Positions 25,677-35,739 of a stretch of DNA of 64,000 nucleotides are shown one piece after another. Origin of the DNA: Terriglobales bacterium (GTDB taxonomy: Bacteria > Acidobacteriota > Terriglobia > Terriglobales > Acidobacteriaceae); contig DASRFG010000019.1 of NCBI GenBank assembly GCA_035651655.1, positions 88,083-152,082 on the forward strand, read 5' to 3'. The position numbers were made by a program, and so were the translations under genes. A model generated the notes under the pieces. The model worked only from the letters and a program-made list of their open reading frames with translations. It did not search any database and was not told where the DNA came from. How positions within the stretch are numbered: position 1 is the stretch's first letter; every line of letters starts with the position of its first letter.

Positions 25677-27725
25677 TTAAGGCGTGTCTTTGGTGACCGT
25701 GGGGGCGACCGCAGGGTTGGGCTTCTCCCTGGTGCTGGCCACCTTGATGCCACTCAGCCCTCCGGCATATTGGGCAATTCCACGGTAGAGCGACTCGGCA
25801 ATCTTCTGGCGATAGCTACCGGCCTGGAGCTTGTGCTCGTCGCTCGGGTTACTGACAAAGGAAACCTCTGCCAGGATGGAAGGCATGTTGGCACCGATGA
25901 GCACCACAAATGGGGCCTTCTTTACGCCGCGATTGCGCAGATTCGGACTTTTGCTCACTAATCCAGAGTAGAGGGCGTGTTGTACGTCGAAGGCGAATTC
26001 GCGCGATTCTTCGATCTTTTCCTTGAGCGCAATCTTTTTTACCAGATCCTGCAGCTCGTGAACCGACTTCTCGGAGACGGCATTTTCGCGCGCGGCCACC
26101 TCGAGGGCATCTGCCGAAGAGGTGAAATTCAGGTAATAAGTTTCGACTCCGCGAGCGTCGGGATCGCGACTGGAATTCGCGTGCACGGAAACGAACAGGT
26201 CAGCCTGCTCGCGGTTCGCCACCGCGGTGCGGGTTTCCAGAGGAACAAAAGTATCGTCCTCGCGGGTATATACCACGTCGGCGCCCAGCCGCGTCTCCAG
26301 TAGCTTGCCAAGGCGTTGGGCGACATCGAGCACCAGGTCCTTTTCGCGCAGACCGCTGGGTCCGATGGTGCCGGTGTCATGCCCGCCGTGCCCGGGGTCA
26401 ATCACGATCCTTCCGATCTTCAAACCGAGGGCGCGTATGAGCGAACGGTCGCCGTTGGCGGTGGGACGGGCCTCGCGAGCATCGATCTGGCTGGTGGAGC
26501 GTTTCGCGCTACGCGGACCGCCAGTGTAGCCCCTCCCCGTCCCTGTAGCGGGCTCTTGGTCCTCATCAGAGATGATCTTTGCGGGCCGGCTCAGCGCCGG
26601 AGGGGCCTTCCCAATCGGCTCGCTTGATTCCTTGGCTACCGGCTGGAGGACAGGCGTGGTTAGCGTAACGGATACATCGTCGTCTTCGGCATCGTGCGGA
26701 TCGTAGGAGTTGGGGTTGCTCGCCACCAAGGTTCCGGAGGTCTGCGGCTTGCGAGCGGATTTCTGGTGTTCGACGGAAGACGGCTGTCCATGAATATCAA
26801 TAATCAGGCGATCAGGATTCGGGATAAGGAACGCAGAGTACTTCGCGACATCATCCACTTCAAGGACAATGCGCGATACCCCGGGCTGGTACTCGGCGAC
26901 CCGAATCTTTTTGAGCAAGCCGTCCCCCACATCAAAGCTCTTGCCCACGAGCACGGCAGCAAGTTGGCTGTTCTTGAGATTGAAGACAATTCGATTGGGG
27001 TGATGCAGCCGCTCAGTCGTGTAACTAAGGTCCTTTTCCAGGTCCACGGCGACGCGGATGTAATCCGGAGTTGACCATTGGCGGATGCCAGTAATGCGAG
27101 GCAGGTCCTGGTGTGCACCAGGGGTCTCGGCCACGTCAGTTTTCGTGGTCTCTTTTTCGGGAACGTCTACTTTCGGACTCTGAGTTTCGCGTTCTGCTAC
27201 GGTGATCTGCGATACAGCTTTACGGGCCTGCTCTGCCAGGCGATGGCGGGGATACCGCTGCAAGAACTCCTGAAAAGCGGCCTTGGCGCCCGCCGGATCG
27301 TCTAAGTCCTCTTTGTAGATTTGCCCAATGGTAAACAGCGCGTCGAAGCGATAGCGGCTGCCGGGATACTGGCGGCGCAGGAACTCGTATTGGCCAATGG
27401 CCGCGTGCGACGACTTCTGGTCTTCAAACTGGCGGCCCATTTCGGCCAAAAGCTCGGCAACGCCAACCACGCCGGCATCTGCTTTTGAGCTGGTCGGGGC
27501 CGCGTAGTAAACGCGGCGGTAGGCATCCATTACGCGCCGGTAGTCCTGGCGGGAGCGCTGGCCTGCGGAGCGCCCGTTCAACGCCTCACGCAGGCGCTCT
27601 GCGCGGGCAAAAAGAGTCTTACCAGACGTATCTCGGTGGCCGGCAAATGCCGAGGGAGCGGCCACGAAGGTCACGGACAACAAGACCAGGGCAGCGCGCC
27701 GGAAGCGGCTTGGCAGGGGAGTCAT
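25677..27725 (-). CDS. amiC: N-acetylmuramoyl-L-alanine amidase with TPR and AMIN domains
   Basis: 682 residues: signal peptide (VLLSVTFVAAPSAFAG), a TPR/YbgF-like helical part (about 55-175), an AMIN domain (about 205-315) that targets the septum or peptidoglycan, a charged linker, and an Amidase_3 catalytic domain (about 445-660). Zinc ligands are readable in IDPGHGGHDTG, the E of LREKDL and SVHANSS, with a catalytic Glu in ILAEVSFVSN. The enzyme cuts the bond between MurNAc and the stem peptide during cell separation. It lies between a lytic transglycosylase gene and a DUF6599 gene. The TPR part before AMIN is unusual relative to E. coli AmiC. The symbol is by function. Confidence 0.92.
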   Translation of the reverse strand: MTPLPSRFRRAALVLLSVTFVAAPSAFAGHRDTSGKTLFARAERLREALNGRSAGQRSRQDYRRVMDAYRRVYYAAPTSSKADAGVVGVAELLAEMGRQFEDQKSSHAAIGQYEFLRRQYPGSRYRFDALFTIGQIYKEDLDDPAGAKAAFQEFLQRYPRHRLAEQARKAVSQITVAERETQSPKVDVPEKETTKTDVAETPGAHQDLPRITGIRQWSTPDYIRVAVDLEKDLSYTTERLHHPNRIVFNLKNSQLAAVLVGKSFDVGDGLLKKIRVAEYQPGVSRIVLEVDDVAKYSAFLIPNPDRLIIDIHGQPSSVEHQKSARKPQTSGTLVASNPNSYDPHDAEDDDVSVTLTTPVLQPVAKESSEPIGKAPPALSRPAKIISDEDQEPATGTGRGYTGGPRSAKRSTSQIDAREARPTANGDRSLIRALGLKIGRIVIDPGHGGHDTGTIGPSGLREKDLVLDVAQRLGKLLETRLGADVVYTREDDTFVPLETRTAVANREQADLFVSVHANSSRDPDARGVETYYLNFTSSADALEVAARENAVSEKSVHELQDLVKKIALKEKIEESREFAFDVQHALYSGLVSKSPNLRNRGVKKAPFVVLIGANMPSILAEVSFVSNPSDEHKLQAGSYRQKIAESLYRGIAQYAGGLSGIKVASTREKPNPAVAPTVTKDTP

Positions 27726-27801
27726 TAAGTTATGGGCCCGTATTTCCCGTAATGCGAACCTGGTGCGAGAACCTGGACTCTACTAACGCGAGAGTCGAAC
27801 G

Positions 27802-28653
27802 TCAGTCAGTGTTGGTCATGGTCAGGACGCCATCCGCATCCCGGTAAACCCGCACCGGGTCGTGGCTGGCTCCGCCGATGAACTGATTGCCCTTTCCGTC
27901 AGTACCCCAGTACAGCTGGGTGATCCGCTTAACATAATTGCGGGTCTCCGCATAGGGCGGCACGCCTGAGCTTCGCAGGACGGCATTAGTCCCGGCGTTG
28001 TAGGCAGCAAGCGTGAGCTTTACATCGCCACCGAAATTGTCGAGCAACTGTTTTAAGTGGCGCACACCGGCATCAACGTTCTGCTGAGGATCGAAGGGGT
28101 TCGTGACCTTGAGCTGTCGTGCCGTGAAGGGCATGAGCTGCATCAGGCCCATTGCTCCCTTGCGCGACACGGCGCGAGGATTGAAGTTCGATTCCACCTT
28201 GACGACCGCGCGCACCAGATTGGGATCAACGTTGTGCCGTTCGGCGGCTTTCTCAATGGCCGTGTCAATTTGCACCGGTGTCATAAAGCTGCTGGAGGCA
28301 GCCGGCGTCAGAATAGGCTCGGAACCTGGGGTCATCATTTCCCGCACTTCATCGGCTGCGGAGCGAGCTGCACGCATCTCTACACGGTTAGTGCGGTACA
28401 CCGGCTTCCAGCGCTGCTCCCTAACACTCCAGTAGGTATAGTCCGACTCCTGCGGAGCGGTTGAGCGCTTTGGCTTGCGTGGAATAGCGTCGTTGACGTA
28501 AACCACGCGCCCTTCTTCCTGAGCAACGATAATGGGGCCGTTGCCGGTTTCACTTCCGGGCAGACCCGCTGCCCGCGCCGATGACGAGGTGAGACAAAAG
28601 GAGATCGCGAGTGTGGGAATTGCCGTCAGGGCGCGCTGGAGACGCATTCGCAT
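27802..28653 (-). CDS. lytic transglycosylase (SLT domain)
   Basis: 283 residues from ATG 28653; GTG 28671 is an alternative. Signal peptide about 1-28. The C-terminal half is an SLT/lysozyme-like domain: VKVESNFNPRAVSRKGAMGL contains the catalytic Glu in the ES motif, then MQLMPFTARQL and LAAYNAGTNAV. It cleaves peptidoglycan glycan strands to 1,6-anhydro products. The N-terminal part (about 40-110, VVYVNDAIPRKPKR) is family-specific. The amidase gene follows 76 bases downstream, giving a two-enzyme wall-remodelling pair. Confidence 0.9.
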   Translation of the reverse strand: MRMRLQRALTAIPTLAISFCLTSSSARAAGLPGSETGNGPIIVAQEEGRVVYVNDAIPRKPKRSTAPQESDYTYWSVREQRWKPVYRTNRVEMRAARSAADEVREMMTPGSEPILTPAASSSFMTPVQIDTAIEKAAERHNVDPNLVRAVVKVESNFNPRAVSRKGAMGLMQLMPFTARQLKVTNPFDPQQNVDAGVRHLKQLLDNFGGDVKLTLAAYNAGTNAVLRSSGVPPYAETRNYVKRITQLYWGTDGKGNQFIGGASHDPVRVYRDADGVLTMTNTD

Positions 28654-28848
28654 AGCGGGTACCAAGGTCACACCGAAACGCTTGTAGTTAAACTTGCCTA
28701 CCCGAAACCTGACGGAGATTCGAACCAGAGTGGGTCAATTATAGGGTGGGTGGATGCACGTAACAATGTTCCAGAAGGCTCATGAACCACCGAAGTAATA
28801 GCCGTAAGTTACTAAAGCATAACGGGATAGTCTTGCCTGGCTATGGCT

Positions 28849-29235
28849 CTAATGGGCTTCGTCTTTAGGACATTTGCTCGCGATCTTATTGACGTTCACA
28901 ACCTTCAGAATGGGCGCGGAACTGCCACCTGCCCGAGGGCCAGGGCCTGGCGGCAAGTTGGAGCGGCTTATCGGGCCAACCACCCGAATGCCTTTCTTGG
29001 CAAAACGATGGAGGGATACTCCATTGGGGTCAAGGCGGTACACTTCCCCGGTACTACTCGTCAGCAGGTAATCGTCTTGCGATCGCTTGAGACACCCGGT
29101 CACAATCACCTGCTGGCCACCGGAGTCCTGCCGGACTGCGTCTTCTGCCTCTTGGTGAGCCAGTGAGTCCCCGAATACCAAACTTGCGCACAACAGCCCG
29201 CTGACGATCATTTGCACTGCTACTTTCATGCTCAT
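28849..29235 (-). CDS. small exported DUF5818-like protein
   Basis: 128 residues from ATG 29235, where GAGGA sits four bases upstream; a longer reading to 29286 lacks this. Signal peptide MSMKVAVQMIVSGLLCASLV then FGDSLA. The body, QVIVTGCLKRSQDDYLLTSS, GEVYRL and KKGIRVVGPI, follows the pattern of short OB-like proteins annotated DUF5818 in Acidobacteriota. Function unknown. It has no close neighbour on its strand; 177 bases separate it from the transglycosylase gene and 162 from the divergent Rieske gene. Confidence 0.7.
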   Translation of the reverse strand: MSMKVAVQMIVSGLLCASLVFGDSLAHQEAEDAVRQDSGGQQVIVTGCLKRSQDDYLLTSSTGEVYRLDPNGVSLHRFAKKGIRVVGPISRSNLPPGPGPRAGGSSAPILKVVNVNKIASKCPKDEAH

Positions 29236-29397
29236 GGGATCCTCTCGACTGGACGAATGCAATCCACTTCGGGTTGTCTGCCGCATGGTTCCCAGAGCGG
29301 CAAAGTCTGATTAACAGAACTATTCTAAACTCGTCTTCATCAGTTACGATGCTCTGCTGAAAGAACTTAACTGACGATAATCTTATAAAAGCTTCCG

Positions 29398-30492
29398 ATG
29401 AATGATTCCCCTGAACGTCAGTCATCTGACTCGGAGATGTTGTTCGGATTTTGGTACCGGGCCCTCCCCGGCAACCGGGTACGTCGCCGCCGCTTGCAGA
29501 AGGCAATGCTGCTGGAGGTCCCTTTGGTGGTGGGACGCGACACAGATGGGCATGCTTTTGCCATGCGCGATGCCTGCCCGCATCGGGGTATGCCGCTCTC
29601 CTGCGGCTGGTTTGATGGGCAGCACCTGGAGTGCAGTTATCACGGATGGAAGTTTGATCCGCAGACCGGGCAGTGCCGTGAAATTCCGTCGCTCACCTCC
29701 GATTCCAAGCTCAAGGTGGACCGCATCTTCGCGCAGCATTTTCCCTGCAAAGAGCAGGACGGCCATATATGGGTTTACATCCCTGAAATGGCCAGCCGCA
29801 TACGCGAAGCGGAGCTGCAGCCTCCGCCCCAGCTCGTGACCTTCAGCCACAAATACAAGATTGCGCACCTCACGGCAGACCTGCCGGTGAGCGTGGACCA
29901 GGGAATTATCGGGCTGATGGATCCCGCCCACGGGCCCTTTGTTCACCAGGCATGGTGGTGGCGTAGCCGGCACAGCATCCACGAAAAGCAGAAGGCCTTC
30001 GAACCGATTCCCAACGGCTTTCGCATGAGCGCCCACACCCCTAGCTCGAACAGCGCGCCTTATAAGTTGCTGCGTCTTTACGCCGACGCGGAAGCCATTA
30101 CCACCACCATTGACTTCGTCTTGCCGAACCTTCGTTTGGAGCAGATCAGGGCAGGCAAGTACTGGTTTTCCAGCATGACCACCGTCACGCCCCTGACTCG
30201 CGATCGCTGCCGCATTGATTTCACCGCCGCGTGGAACATCTTTCGCTGGGTGCCCTTGCTGACGCCGCTGTTGAAGTTCGTGGGAAATAAATTTATTGGT
30301 CAGGACCAGCGCACCATGGAAATGCAGGCGGAAGGTCTGAAGCACAGTCCTAACCTGATGCTGATTGACGACGCCGACCGCCCCGCCAAGTGGTACTTCC
30401 AACTGAAGGCGGCACACCTGGATGCGCGGCTCACCGGCAATCCTATGCGCCATCCAATGAACGGGCCTGTAGTTTTACGCTGGCGCAGCTAG
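29398..30492 (+). CDS. Rieske non-heme iron oxygenase, alpha subunit type
   Basis: 364 residues. N-terminal Rieske domain (about 15-120) with CPHRGMPLS and CSYHGWKFD, the CxH...CxxH ligands of the 2Fe-2S cluster. The C-terminal catalytic domain holds MDPAHGPFVHQAWWW, whose His residues and an Asp should bind mononuclear iron. The layout resembles vanillate demethylase or pheophorbide-type oxygenases, so oxidative demethylation or ring hydroxylation is plausible; the substrate is not readable. No reductase or ferredoxin gene adjoins it. The flavoprotein at 20016 is about 9 kb away and may not be its partner. The ribosome site is weak. Confidence 0.88.
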   Translation: MNDSPERQSSDSEMLFGFWYRALPGNRVRRRRLQKAMLLEVPLVVGRDTDGHAFAMRDACPHRGMPLSCGWFDGQHLECSYHGWKFDPQTGQCREIPSLTSDSKLKVDRIFAQHFPCKEQDGHIWVYIPEMASRIREAELQPPPQLVTFSHKYKIAHLTADLPVSVDQGIIGLMDPAHGPFVHQAWWWRSRHSIHEKQKAFEPIPNGFRMSAHTPSSNSAPYKLLRLYADAEAITTTIDFVLPNLRLEQIRAGKYWFSSMTTVTPLTRDRCRIDFTAAWNIFRWVPLLTPLLKFVGNKFIGQDQRTMEMQAEGLKHSPNLMLIDDADRPAKWYFQLKAAHLDARLTGNPMRHPMNGPVVLRWRS

Positions 30493-30568
30493 CAGCTCAG
30501 CACGACCGGGGAGCCCGTCGCGACGAAGTCAAATTCTGCGTAATCGGATGAGGTCATCCAAAAGTGGG

Positions 30569-30976
30569 TTACGCCGGCGCGGCCAGTTCCTGATGTTGAT
30601 CATTCTCGGCTACCAGGTAGCTGAGCGCCTCTTCACGCGTAGGGAACGCCGGAAGATGGCGGAGCGAGAAGGTCTTGAGAGCGTTGACAAAGGCCTTAGG
30701 AACACTCTCCGCGCCCACCCAGGCAGAGCGTTTCACGTGCGGGCGGTCGAACACCATGCCTTTTTTAATGATCTCAAGGGCAGTGCGGTCTATGTGAGAG
30801 CCGGTGAAGTCAACCAGGATCAGGACAGAATTGCGGGGCTCGGAAGTTACGTAACCGGGAACGAGTTCAGAGTTGGCTGCCACCTCTTCCGCGGAGCAGT
30901 GGCTCAGGTCAATGAACAGGATCCGCTTTCCCTGATGCGTGATGAACCGGATGCGATCCAATGAGAACTCTCCCAC
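30569..30976 (-). CDS. STAS/SpoIIAA-like protein
   Basis: 135 residues. The alternating beta-alpha pattern, KRILFIDLSHC and NSVLILVDFTGSHIDRTALE with a central Asp and Thr, resembles STAS/SpoIIAA-like domains that act as regulators or lipid binders. The match is by overall pattern and not by a diagnostic motif, so it could be another small alpha/beta family. It starts at 30976, 66 bases beyond the alaS stop, on the same strand. Confidence 0.55.
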   Translation of the reverse strand: MGEFSLDRIRFITHQGKRILFIDLSHCSAEEVAANSELVPGYVTSEPRNSVLILVDFTGSHIDRTALEIIKKGMVFDRPHVKRSAWVGAESVPKAFVNALKTFSLRHLPAFPTREEALSYLVAENDQHQELAAPA

Positions 30977-31042
30977 TCGCGGCGGTGCGGATTCCGAGGT
31001 ATATACACCCGAAGCTGGTCGAAGTCCAGCAGCGTCGTCTTG

Positions 31043-33796
31043 CTATTTCAGGATGGATTCAACCACCGAATAAACTTCACCCAGAGCAGCATCGAGGTTC
31101 TCGGGGTTTTTTCCCCCCGCTTCGGCCATGTCCGGCCGTCCGCCGCCAGAGCCGCCCACTCGCTGCGCCACCGATGCGATGATCTTGCCGGCATTCAACC
31201 GCGAAGTCAGATCTTTGGTGACGCCGACGATCAGTGCCACCTTCCCGTCGCTGGCCGATCCCATGACCACCACGCCTGAGCCCAGCTTGTCCCGCATTTG
31301 GTCCACCAGGGTACGTAGTTGCGGGCGCTCCAGATTGTCCATACGGGTTGCGAGCACCTTCACGCCGTTAACTACCCGCACTTTGTCGTCGAGCGCGGTG
31401 ATTGAAGATGCGGCACTCTTGACTCGAACTTTGTCCAGTTCGCGCCGCAGGCGTTTGATCTCTTCGTCGCGAGTATCAATTTCGTGGCGGAGCGCCGTCG
31501 CCAGCGATCCTTCCGGCTGGGCGCCAAAGTGGATCAGCCCGCGGGCCACGTGCTCGAGTTGGTGATCGGCGCGGAAATGGCGAAGCGAGCCCTGGCCGGT
31601 GACTGCATTGATTCGCCGCACGCCACTGGAGACACTGCCTTCGTCCAGAACTTTTACCAGACCGATCTCACCCGTGGCCTCGGTGTGGGTGCCACCGCAA
31701 AGTTCGATGGAGAAGTCGCCGATCTTGACCACGCGCACACGATCGCCATATTTCTCGCCGAAGAGGGCCATGGCCTTGTATTCGTGTATGGCCACCTCGA
31801 TGGGAACGTCATTGATCACTTCAATTTTTTCGTTGCGCAGGACTTCCTTGTTGACCAGGTCTTCAATGTCCTGAAGCTCTTCGTCTTCAACCGCAGTGAA
31901 ATGGGAAAAGTCGAAGCGCAGGTGTGATGGCGCCACCAGTGATCCCGCCTGCTTAACGTGCCCACCCAGGGTTTCACGCAAGGCTGCCTGCAGCAGGTGC
32001 GTAGCGGTGTGGTTGCGCATGGTTTCAGCGCGGACGTCGGTGTTGACCACAGCATCCACTGGGTCACCGAGGTGAATGGGCTTGCGGGCAAGTACCTTAT
32101 GCGCGCGCACGCCTTGAAGTGGGTAGTAGCAGGCGGTCACCTCGGCCAATACGGTGTTGTGGTCGGGGCTGTATAGCCAGCCAACATCGCCGACCTGGCC
32201 ACCTGATTCAGCATAGAAGGGCGTGTGGTCGAGGATGATCTCGCCCTCTTCCGCGGGCTTAAGCTCTTGCACACCCTGACCATCCTTGATGATGGCCAGG
32301 ACCTTGGAATCGTGCGAAGCTGTCTCGCGATAGCCTTCAAAGACGGTGGGTGGCAGTTTGCGGTAGGCCGGATTCGCGGTCTGCTTGCCTGCCCCGCCTT
32401 TCCAGGAGGCTTTGGCGCGAGCGCGCTGGTCCTCCATGGCGCTATCGAAGCCAGCCTGGTCAAAGGCAATGCCCTGGTCGCGTACCGCGTCAACAATGAA
32501 GTCGAGCGGCATGCCATAGGTGTCGTATAGCTTGAACGCTTTCTCGCCGGAATACATGGCACGCGCCGCAGGGTTTTTCTGCTTGGCCTCGATCAGCGGC
32601 GACAGGTCTTCTTCGAGTTTTTTCAAACCGATATCCAAAGTATGCGCAAACCGAGTTTCTTCGGCATGGATGACCTTGGAAACTCGGTCAGCAGTTTCCT
32701 TGAGTTCGGGATAAGCATCCTGCATCAGATCGCGGACCGTGAACACCATCTCGTACAGAAACGGCTTCTTCTGGCCCAATAAACGTCCGTGGGTTATGGC
32801 CCGACGAATGATCTTGCGAAGTACGTAGCTACGGCCTTCATTGCCGGGCATTACACCATCGGAAATCAAGAACGTGGCCGCGCGCGAGTGGTCTGCGATG
32901 ACTCGCAGCGAAGCAGCGTTACGCCCGCTCGACTCTGCCCTGATCTCCTTTTCGTAATCCACACCGCAAAGCGCAGCTGCCTTTTTCAGCAACGGGACAA
33001 AGAGATCAGTATCGTAATTTGAAATCTTTCCCTGGAGCACTGCTGCTAAGCGTTCCAGTCCTGCGCCGGTGTCAATTGAAGGCGCGGGCAGCGGATTCAG
33101 GTTTCCGCCGGCGTCGCGGTCGAACTGCATGAAGACGAGGTTCCAGATCTCGACATAGCGGCCGCACTCGCAGCCGAATTCGCAATCCTTGTGTCCCTGG
33201 TCGCTTGCCTCCGGCCCCATGTCGTAGTGAATTTCGCTGCAGGGACCGCATGGGCCGGTGTCTCCCATTTGCCAGAAATTCTCTTTGAGGCCGAACTCGT
33301 AAATGCGATCTTTTGGCACGCCCTGGTCTTCGTGCCAGTGGCGGTAGGCCTCTTCGTCGCGCGGCACGCCACCCTCACCGTTGAAAATAGTGACGAACAG
33401 CCGGTCTTTGGGAATGCCGAACCATTGGGGCGAGGTGATGAGTTCCCAGGCGAAACGGACCGCGCCTTTCTTGAAGTAATCGCCGAAAGAAAAATTCCCC
33501 AGCATCTCGAAAAAGGTATGGTGGCGGTTGGTGAAGCCGACGTTTTCCAGGTCGTTGTGTTTTCCGCCCGCGCGCACGCATTTTTGCGAGGTGGTGGCAC
33601 GCTTGTAGTCGCGTTTTTCAAGCCCGAGAAAGACGTCTTTGAATTGGTTCATCCCCGCGTTGGTGAAGAGCAACGTGGGATCGTTCGCCGGAACCAGGGA
33701 AGAGGAATGGACCTCCTTGTGGCCCTGCTGGATGAAATAATCCAGGAATTTACGGCGAATTTGGGAACCGGTGAGCATGGGGGACGAAGAATTCAT
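31043..33796 (-). CDS. alaS: alanine-tRNA ligase
   Basis: 917 residues, full length for bacterial AlaRS. Class II catalytic core at the N-terminus ([53 protein letters not shown]), tRNA-recognition region, then the editing domain with [11 protein letters not shown] and [13 protein letters not shown] providing the zinc-binding HxxxH and C-x-x-x-H ligands, and a C-terminal DHHA1 part. It charges tRNA-Ala and hydrolyses mischarged Ser or Gly. It follows recX by 33 bases, the common recX-alaS order. Confidence 0.97.
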   Translation of the reverse strand: MNSSSPMLTGSQIRRKFLDYFIQQGHKEVHSSSLVPANDPTLLFTNAGMNQFKDVFLGLEKRDYKRATTSQKCVRAGGKHNDLENVGFTNRHHTFFEMLGNFSFGDYFKKGAVRFAWELITSPQWFGIPKDRLFVTIFNGEGGVPRDEEAYRHWHEDQGVPKDRIYEFGLKENFWQMGDTGPCGPCSEIHYDMGPEASDQGHKDCEFGCECGRYVEIWNLVFMQFDRDAGGNLNPLPAPSIDTGAGLERLAAVLQGKISNYDTDLFVPLLKKAAALCGVDYEKEIRAESSGRNAASLRVIADHSRAATFLISDGVMPGNEGRSYVLRKIIRRAITHGRLLGQKKPFLYEMVFTVRDLMQDAYPELKETADRVSKVIHAEETRFAHTLDIGLKKLEEDLSPLIEAKQKNPAARAMYSGEKAFKLYDTYGMPLDFIVDAVRDQGIAFDQAGFDSAMEDQRARAKASWKGGAGKQTANPAYRKLPPTVFEGYRETASHDSKVLAIIKDGQGVQELKPAEEGEIILDHTPFYAESGGQVGDVGWLYSPDHNTVLAEVTACYYPLQGVRAHKVLARKPIHLGDPVDAVVNTDVRAETMRNHTATHLLQAALRETLGGHVKQAGSLVAPSHLRFDFSHFTAVEDEELQDIEDLVNKEVLRNEKIEVINDVPIEVAIHEYKAMALFGEKYGDRVRVVKIGDFSIELCGGTHTEATGEIGLVKVLDEGSVSSGVRRINAVTGQGSLRHFRADHQLEHVARGLIHFGAQPEGSLATALRHEIDTRDEEIKRLRRELDKVRVKSAASSITALDDKVRVVNGVKVLATRMDNLERPQLRTLVDQMRDKLGSGVVVMGSASDGKVALIVGVTKDLTSRLNAGKIIASVAQRVGGSGGGRPDMAEAGGKNPENLDAALGEVYSVVESILK

Positions 33797-33829
33797 TCTA
33801 GCATCGGGAGTTTCGACCCGTTCGAGGCT

Positions 33830-34369
33830 CTATTCCGGTTCGGCCTCGGTTTCGAGCGCAGTGAGCACTTCATCTTCAACGTCCCATTTTTTGAGAATGG
33901 CGAAGATGACTTTGCTGCGGAACCCAGCGCGCACAAGGGTGCGGAAAATCCGCGCCGCCTGCTTCTGATTGGAGGGCTTGGCCAGGCGCTTGCGGCGCAG
34001 GAAATCGCGCGCTTGGGTTTCATCGTTGACGTCAGCGTAAGCGGCGCCGACTGCTTTCTCGATGAGGTCGCCGTGCACCCCCCGCATCTTGAGTTCGTTC
34101 ATAACTCGCATGCGGCCAAATTTCTCGTTATCGCGCCGGTAAGAAGAATAAGCCGCCGCATATTGCGAGTCGTTGAGGTAGCGCTGGTCTTTGAGGCGAT
34201 TGATAACGGCGTCAATGAGGGCTTCGGCGCGCTCCGGTTCGCTCAGCGGGCGTTGGCGCAGGAGGCGTTTCAGTTCAGCCACTGAGCGCATGCGCCGCCC
34301 CAGAGCGCCCACAGCATATTCGTATAGACCGGCTTCATCGTAGGTCTTCTTGCTGCGGCGGAATGCCAT
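33830..34369 (-). CDS. recX: RecX regulatory protein
   Basis: 179 residues of helical three-repeat RecX type: YAVGALGRRMRSVAELKRLL, the segment around YLNDSQYAAAYSSYR, and ARIFRTLVRAGFRSKVIFAI. RecX modulates RecA filaments in recombination and the SOS response. recA is not in the window, but the adjacency to alaS is the usual arrangement. The C-terminus is acidic. Confidence 0.88.
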   Translation of the reverse strand: MAFRRSKKTYDEAGLYEYAVGALGRRMRSVAELKRLLRQRPLSEPERAEALIDAVINRLKDQRYLNDSQYAAAYSSYRRDNEKFGRMRVMNELKMRGVHGDLIEKAVGAAYADVNDETQARDFLRRKRLAKPSNQKQAARIFRTLVRAGFRSKVIFAILKKWDVEDEVLTALETEAEPE

Positions 34370-34421
34370 GCCACAAGGGTAGCGCGAAGACTGCGGTGGC
34401 TAAAGAGCAATGTTGATGGGA

Positions 34422-35546
34422 TTAGAAATTTCCGAAGCCGGTGGCCTGCATCTCCTGACGCGCGATCTCGCTGGTGGAAGAGATGCCCTGCGCGCGGAGC
34501 TTGAAGTCGTCGGCATTGGAGGCGTTTTCGAGCGCCACTTCATACGTGACCAGCCCCTGTTGAAACAGGTCCCAGAGCGACTGGTCAAAGGTCTGCATTC
34601 CGTATTGTGAGGTACCGGCGGCGATAGCTTCGCGAATAGTACGGGTCTTTTCCGCGGCTATGATGGCCTCGCGGACATAGGCGGTGGCAATCATGACCTC
34701 GACCGCCGGGACGCGGCCTTCGCCATCAGCGCGTTTTACCAGGCGTTGGCTGATAACCGCGCGCACAGTGGCCGCCAGCTGCGTACGAATCTGTTTCTGC
34801 TCAGGCGGCGGGAAGACCGCGATGATGCGGTTGATGGTTTCGACCGCATCAAGAGTGTGCAAAGTGGAGAAAACCATGTGGCCGGTTTCAGCCGCGTGCA
34901 AGGCGGTGGCAATGGTTTCCAGGTCGCGCATTTCGCCGACCAGAATCACGTCCGGGTCCTGACGCAACGAAGCGCGGAGCGCCGAAGCGAATGATGGCGT
35001 GTCCACGTCAACTTCGCGCTGATTCACAAAACCCATCTTGTCGCGGTGCAGAAATTCGATGGGGTCTTCGATAGTGATGATGTGCTCAGCTCGGCTGGCG
35101 TTGATGCGGTCCACCATCGCGGCCAGCGTGGTGGACTTACCGGAACCAGTGACGCCCGTGACCAGCACCAAGCCGCGCGGCATTTCGCAAATCTGCTCCA
35201 CGATCTTGGGCAGGTAGAGCTCGTCGAGGGCCCGAATTTTGGTGGGAATGACGCGCAACACCACTCCCACGTTACCGCGCTGCTGGAACACGTTCACACG
35301 GAAACGGCCGAGACCGGCGACCCCGTACGCCATATCCAATTCGCTGTTTTCTTTGAACTTCTGCTTCTGGCGGCTCGACATCATGCTGAACGCCATGGAG
35401 AGCATGTCTTCGGCAGTGATACGGGTCTGCTCGTTGAGCGGCACCAGCACGCCGTCAATGCGGATGTGGGGAAAGTTGCCGACCTTGAGGTGCAAGTCGG
35501 AGGCTTTCTTTTCCATGGCAATGCGCAGTAGATCGTCAATGTTCAT
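34422..35546 (-). CDS. pilT: type IV pilus twitching ATPase PilT
   Basis: 374 residues from ATG 35546, giving the classic start MNIDDLLRIAMEKKASDLHL; a reading from 35654 would add 36 residues unlike the family. Walker A is GVTGSGKSTT, the Asp box is ITIEDPIEF, Walker B is DVILVGEMRD and the His box is TGHMVFSTLHT. PilT powers pilus retraction in twitching motility. No pilin or PilB gene is near, so the gene stands apart from the main pilus locus. It is close to recX (52 bases), possibly on one transcript. Confidence 0.93.
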   Translation of the reverse strand: MNIDDLLRIAMEKKASDLHLKVGNFPHIRIDGVLVPLNEQTRITAEDMLSMAFSMMSSRQKQKFKENSELDMAYGVAGLGRFRVNVFQQRGNVGVVLRVIPTKIRALDELYLPKIVEQICEMPRGLVLVTGVTGSGKSTTLAAMVDRINASRAEHIITIEDPIEFLHRDKMGFVNQREVDVDTPSFASALRASLRQDPDVILVGEMRDLETIATALHAAETGHMVFSTLHTLDAVETINRIIAVFPPPEQKQIRTQLAATVRAVISQRLVKRADGEGRVPAVEVMIATAYVREAIIAAEKTRTIREAIAAGTSQYGMQTFDQSLWDLFQQGLVTYEVALENASNADDFKLRAQGISSTSEIARQEMQATGFGNF

Positions 35547-35739
35547 GGAGCCGGGAAGATCCTTATGGGATATGGATTTCGAGCGTAATGATGCGCCCAA
35601 AGCGGACGGAATGTAAGGTGACGTAGGTAATGGGACTTTCGGCGGGGCGGCCACTCCTTCCCGCCGCTTTTCGTCCCAAAGACTCTCGCGGGCAGGAGCG
35701 CGCGCTACCCGAGCTGGCAGGCCACTGACTGGTGCAGGG

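Noticed and set aside
28695..28735. GGTTCGAATC on the minus strand, like a tRNA T-loop
   Set aside because: The flanks do not pair as a five-base T stem, and no anticodon or acceptor stem could be drawn around it.
29422..30453. 343-residue minus-strand frame over the Rieske gene
   Set aside because: Antisense to a gene with all metal ligands in place; its own residues show no pattern.
33191..34285. 364-residue plus-strand frame across alaS and recX
   Set aside because: Antisense to two well-defined genes and without any motif. High GC content makes long shadow frames common.
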